Assembly: GCA_945901215.1 (NCBI GenBank)
Contig: CAMDKE010000137.1
Coordinates: 1 to 7,310 of the forward strand
Source: Comamonas sp. lk
GTDB taxonomy: Bacteria > Pseudomonadota > Gammaproteobacteria > Burkholderiales > Burkholderiaceae_C
DNA length: 7,310 bases
Direction: 5' to 3'
Part shown: positions 6,102 to 7,310 of the stretch, one piece after another
How the letters are laid out: every line of letters begins with the position of its first letter
Numbering within the stretch: the first letter of the stretch is position 1
Made by a program: the position numbers and the translations under genes
Notes under the pieces: model-generated
Database searches by the model: none
What the model was told of the DNA's origin: nothing
The model's input: only the letters and a program-made list of their open reading frames with translations

Positions 6102-6875
6102 ATGACAAGCCCCGCTGATATTGCGTCCATTGAACGCGCCACTTTGGACGCCGTGTGCCCGGCCGAAGTGCACGAGGTTCCCGGCTGGCTTCTGCCCTAC
6201 GACCCCCTGCCCGTGGGCCGTGCGCAAAGCGCCGTGCCGCTGGCACACACGCCGCTTTCAGTGCCCGTGTTGCAACAAATTGAAGCGCATTACCAGCAGC
6301 GCCACCGACCCACGGTGTTTCGCTTGCCCGAGAGTTTGATTTGCCCTGACATAGGCAACGCGCTGCGCACCATGGGCTACACGGGGCAGCATGGCGTGCT
6401 GGTGCAGGTGGCAGAACTGGTCGGACTGTTGGACCTGGCGCTGCCGGGTGCAGCCACGCTAAGCGCATCGCCCAGCACGCCTTGGGCCTCGGTCTACACC
6501 GCAGAAGGCTTTGACCCGGTGGACGGCGCCCACCGCGTGCAACTGCTCAGCCGCAGCCGCCATGTCGTGTATGCCCATGTGAGCGAAGGCGGCCAGGCGC
6601 TGGCGGCGGGCACCGGGTCGTTCAGCCAAGGCTGGCTCAGCATCCACGGCATGCGCACCGCGCCCGGTGCCCGGGGCCGGGGCTTGGCCTCACGCATCCT
6701 GGCAGGCCTGGCTGCGCACGCGGCGGCGCAAGGCGTGCACCGTGTGTTTTTGCAGGTGGAGGATGACAACCTGGTGGCTCAGGGCTTGTATCGCAAGGCA
6801 GGGTTTGGGACTGCTTGGCGCTACCACTACTGGCGGCGGGCTGGACCTTTCGGTCAACGCGCAACGGATTGTTGA
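6102..6875 (+). CDS. GNAT-family N-acetyltransferase (two-part)
   Basis: The 257-residue product ends in a GNAT acetyl-CoA-dependent acyltransferase domain (about 140-245). GWLSIHGMRTAP leads into the CoA-pyrophosphate loop ARGRGLASRIL (190-200, the R-G-x-G-x-A type turn), then motif B LQVEDDNLVAQGLYRKAGF at 217-235 with Asn223 and Tyr230. The N-terminal half (25-108) contains GWLLPYDPLPVGRAQSAVPL and later NALRTMGYTGQHGVLVQVAEL. This resembles the degenerate GNAT-like half seen in a class of about 250-residue proteobacterial acetyltransferases, so the protein is probably a tandem GNAT with one active site. The acceptor is unknown. At 257 residues it is not a plain RimI (about 150 residues), although rimI often sits near tsa genes. 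ATG 6093 in the same frame would add three residues; 6102 is preferred for the GGGG at 6095-6098, though neither site is strong. A 6-bp stem (6084-6089/6097-6102) overlaps both start codons. It diverges from tsaD across 45 bp. Confidence 0.85.
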   Translation: MTSPADIASIERATLDAVCPAEVHEVPGWLLPYDPLPVGRAQSAVPLAHTPLSVPVLQQIEAHYQQRHRPTVFRLPESLICPDIGNALRTMGYTGQHGVLVQVAELVGLLDLALPGAATLSASPSTPWASVYTAEGFDPVDGAHRVQLLSRSRHVVYAHVSEGGQALAAGTGSFSQGWLSIHGMRTAPGARGRGLASRILAGLAAHAAAQGVHRVFLQVEDDNLVAQGLYRKAGFGTAWRYHYWRRAGPFGQRATDC

Positions 6876-6916
6876 GCGAAGACCACTGAATGCGTAAGCG
6901 CCGGTGGCCTCAACTG

Positions 6917-7310
6917 TCAGTATTCACACCGAACGCACCTCAGCCCCAGGTGCTGAGCAAACGGGTCAAAGTCCCGGTCACTGTGCAGCAACTCCAGCCC
7001 GTCGACAATGCAGCGCGTCGCAATCACAGTGTCAATAGTCTTGCGCACCGTGAACCCCAGCGCTCGCAGCTTTCGAAAGTTCTGGGCCGCTTCAATGGCG
7101 AGTTCAAAGCCACCCAGGTTGACGGTATGCAGCGCTGAGAGGGTTCGCTTAACCTCGCTGAACTCTCGATCGGTCGAACAACCCTGCAGCACTTCCGCCA
7201 GTATCAAGTCGCCGATGGCCAGTGGCACGGCGCCCAAGAGGGCATCGAGCTTTTCCGCTTGCGGCGTCGCATTGCCACGCAGATAGTCAATCCAGACGCT
7301 TGAGTCAACC
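6917..7310 (-). CDS. vapC: PIN-domain toxin ribonuclease, VapC type (5' end cut by window edge)
   Basis: The minus strand translates in one open frame from the right edge to TGA at 6919-6917, giving 130 visible residues that begin VDSSVWIDYLRGN. Only the Met and perhaps one to three further codons are missing. PIN-domain VapC proteins are Mg-dependent RNases, many cutting tRNA or rRNA, and are held inactive by a VapB antitoxin. The acidic quartet is complete: Asp2 in VDSSVWID, Glu39 in LILAEVLQG, Asp93 in RKTIDTVIA and Asp111 in LLHSDRDFD (visible numbering), so the enzyme looks functional. The antitoxin would normally be encoded just upstream, beyond 7310, so it cannot be confirmed. An internal TTG at 7237 would give a shortened product lacking the first catalytic Asp and is not credible as the start. 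It converges on the acetyltransferase gene with a 41-bp gap that shows no obvious terminator. Confidence 0.9.
   Translation of the reverse strand, partial: VDSSVWIDYLRGNATPQAEKLDALLGAVPLAIGDLILAEVLQGCSTDREFSEVKRTLSALHTVNLGGFELAIEAAQNFRKLRALGFTVRKTIDTVIATRCIVDGLELLHSDRDFDPFAQHLGLRCVRCEY

Overview
The window looks like ordinary chromosome from a beta-proteobacterium of the order Burkholderiales, most likely family Comamonadaceae (Rhodoferax, Polaromonas or Limnohabitans type). That rests on the character of the PNPase, S15 and TsaD proteins, on high GC, and on the gene order quinone oxidoreductase / pnp / rpsO. No database search was possible, so the placement is inference.

Minus-strand block, 1-4341. 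Read in the direction of transcription, the order is an exported branched-chain-amino-acid-type substrate-binding protein (4341-3022), ribosomal protein S15 (rpsO, 2862-2596), polynucleotide phosphorylase (pnp, 2365-236), and the first 56 codons of a zinc-independent NAD(P)H:quinone oxidoreductase that runs off the left edge (169-1). rpsO and pnp each end in a clear intrinsic terminator (2543-2579 and 182-221). The 177-nt pnp leader carries a perfect 10-bp inverted repeat plus two smaller hairpins, suggesting post-transcriptional control like that known for the E. coli rpsO-pnp pair.

Middle, 4342-4856. A short small-heat-shock-protein gene (Hsp20/alpha-crystallin) is divergent from the substrate-binding-protein gene. 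A CTTGAA box, like the -35 element of sigma-32 promoters, lies in the 92-bp gap.

Right part, 4896-7310. tsaD, for the t6A37 tRNA-modification enzyme, is on the minus strand and converges on the heat-shock gene. A two-part GNAT acetyltransferase is divergent from tsaD across 45 bp. At the right edge, convergent with the GNAT gene, is an almost complete PIN-domain VapC-type toxin ribonuclease whose first few codons and presumed antitoxin lie outside the window.

Functionally the window is mainly RNA and translation housekeeping (RNA decay, small ribosomal subunit, tRNA modification) with a stress chaperone, an orphan solute-binding protein and one accessory toxin gene. I see no CRISPR array, insertion sequence, prophage gene, tRNA or rRNA. 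No gap between genes exceeds 300 bases. I found no convincing new multi-gene system; the points most worth a second look are the structured pnp leader, the unresolved start of the heat-shock gene, and the edge toxin.
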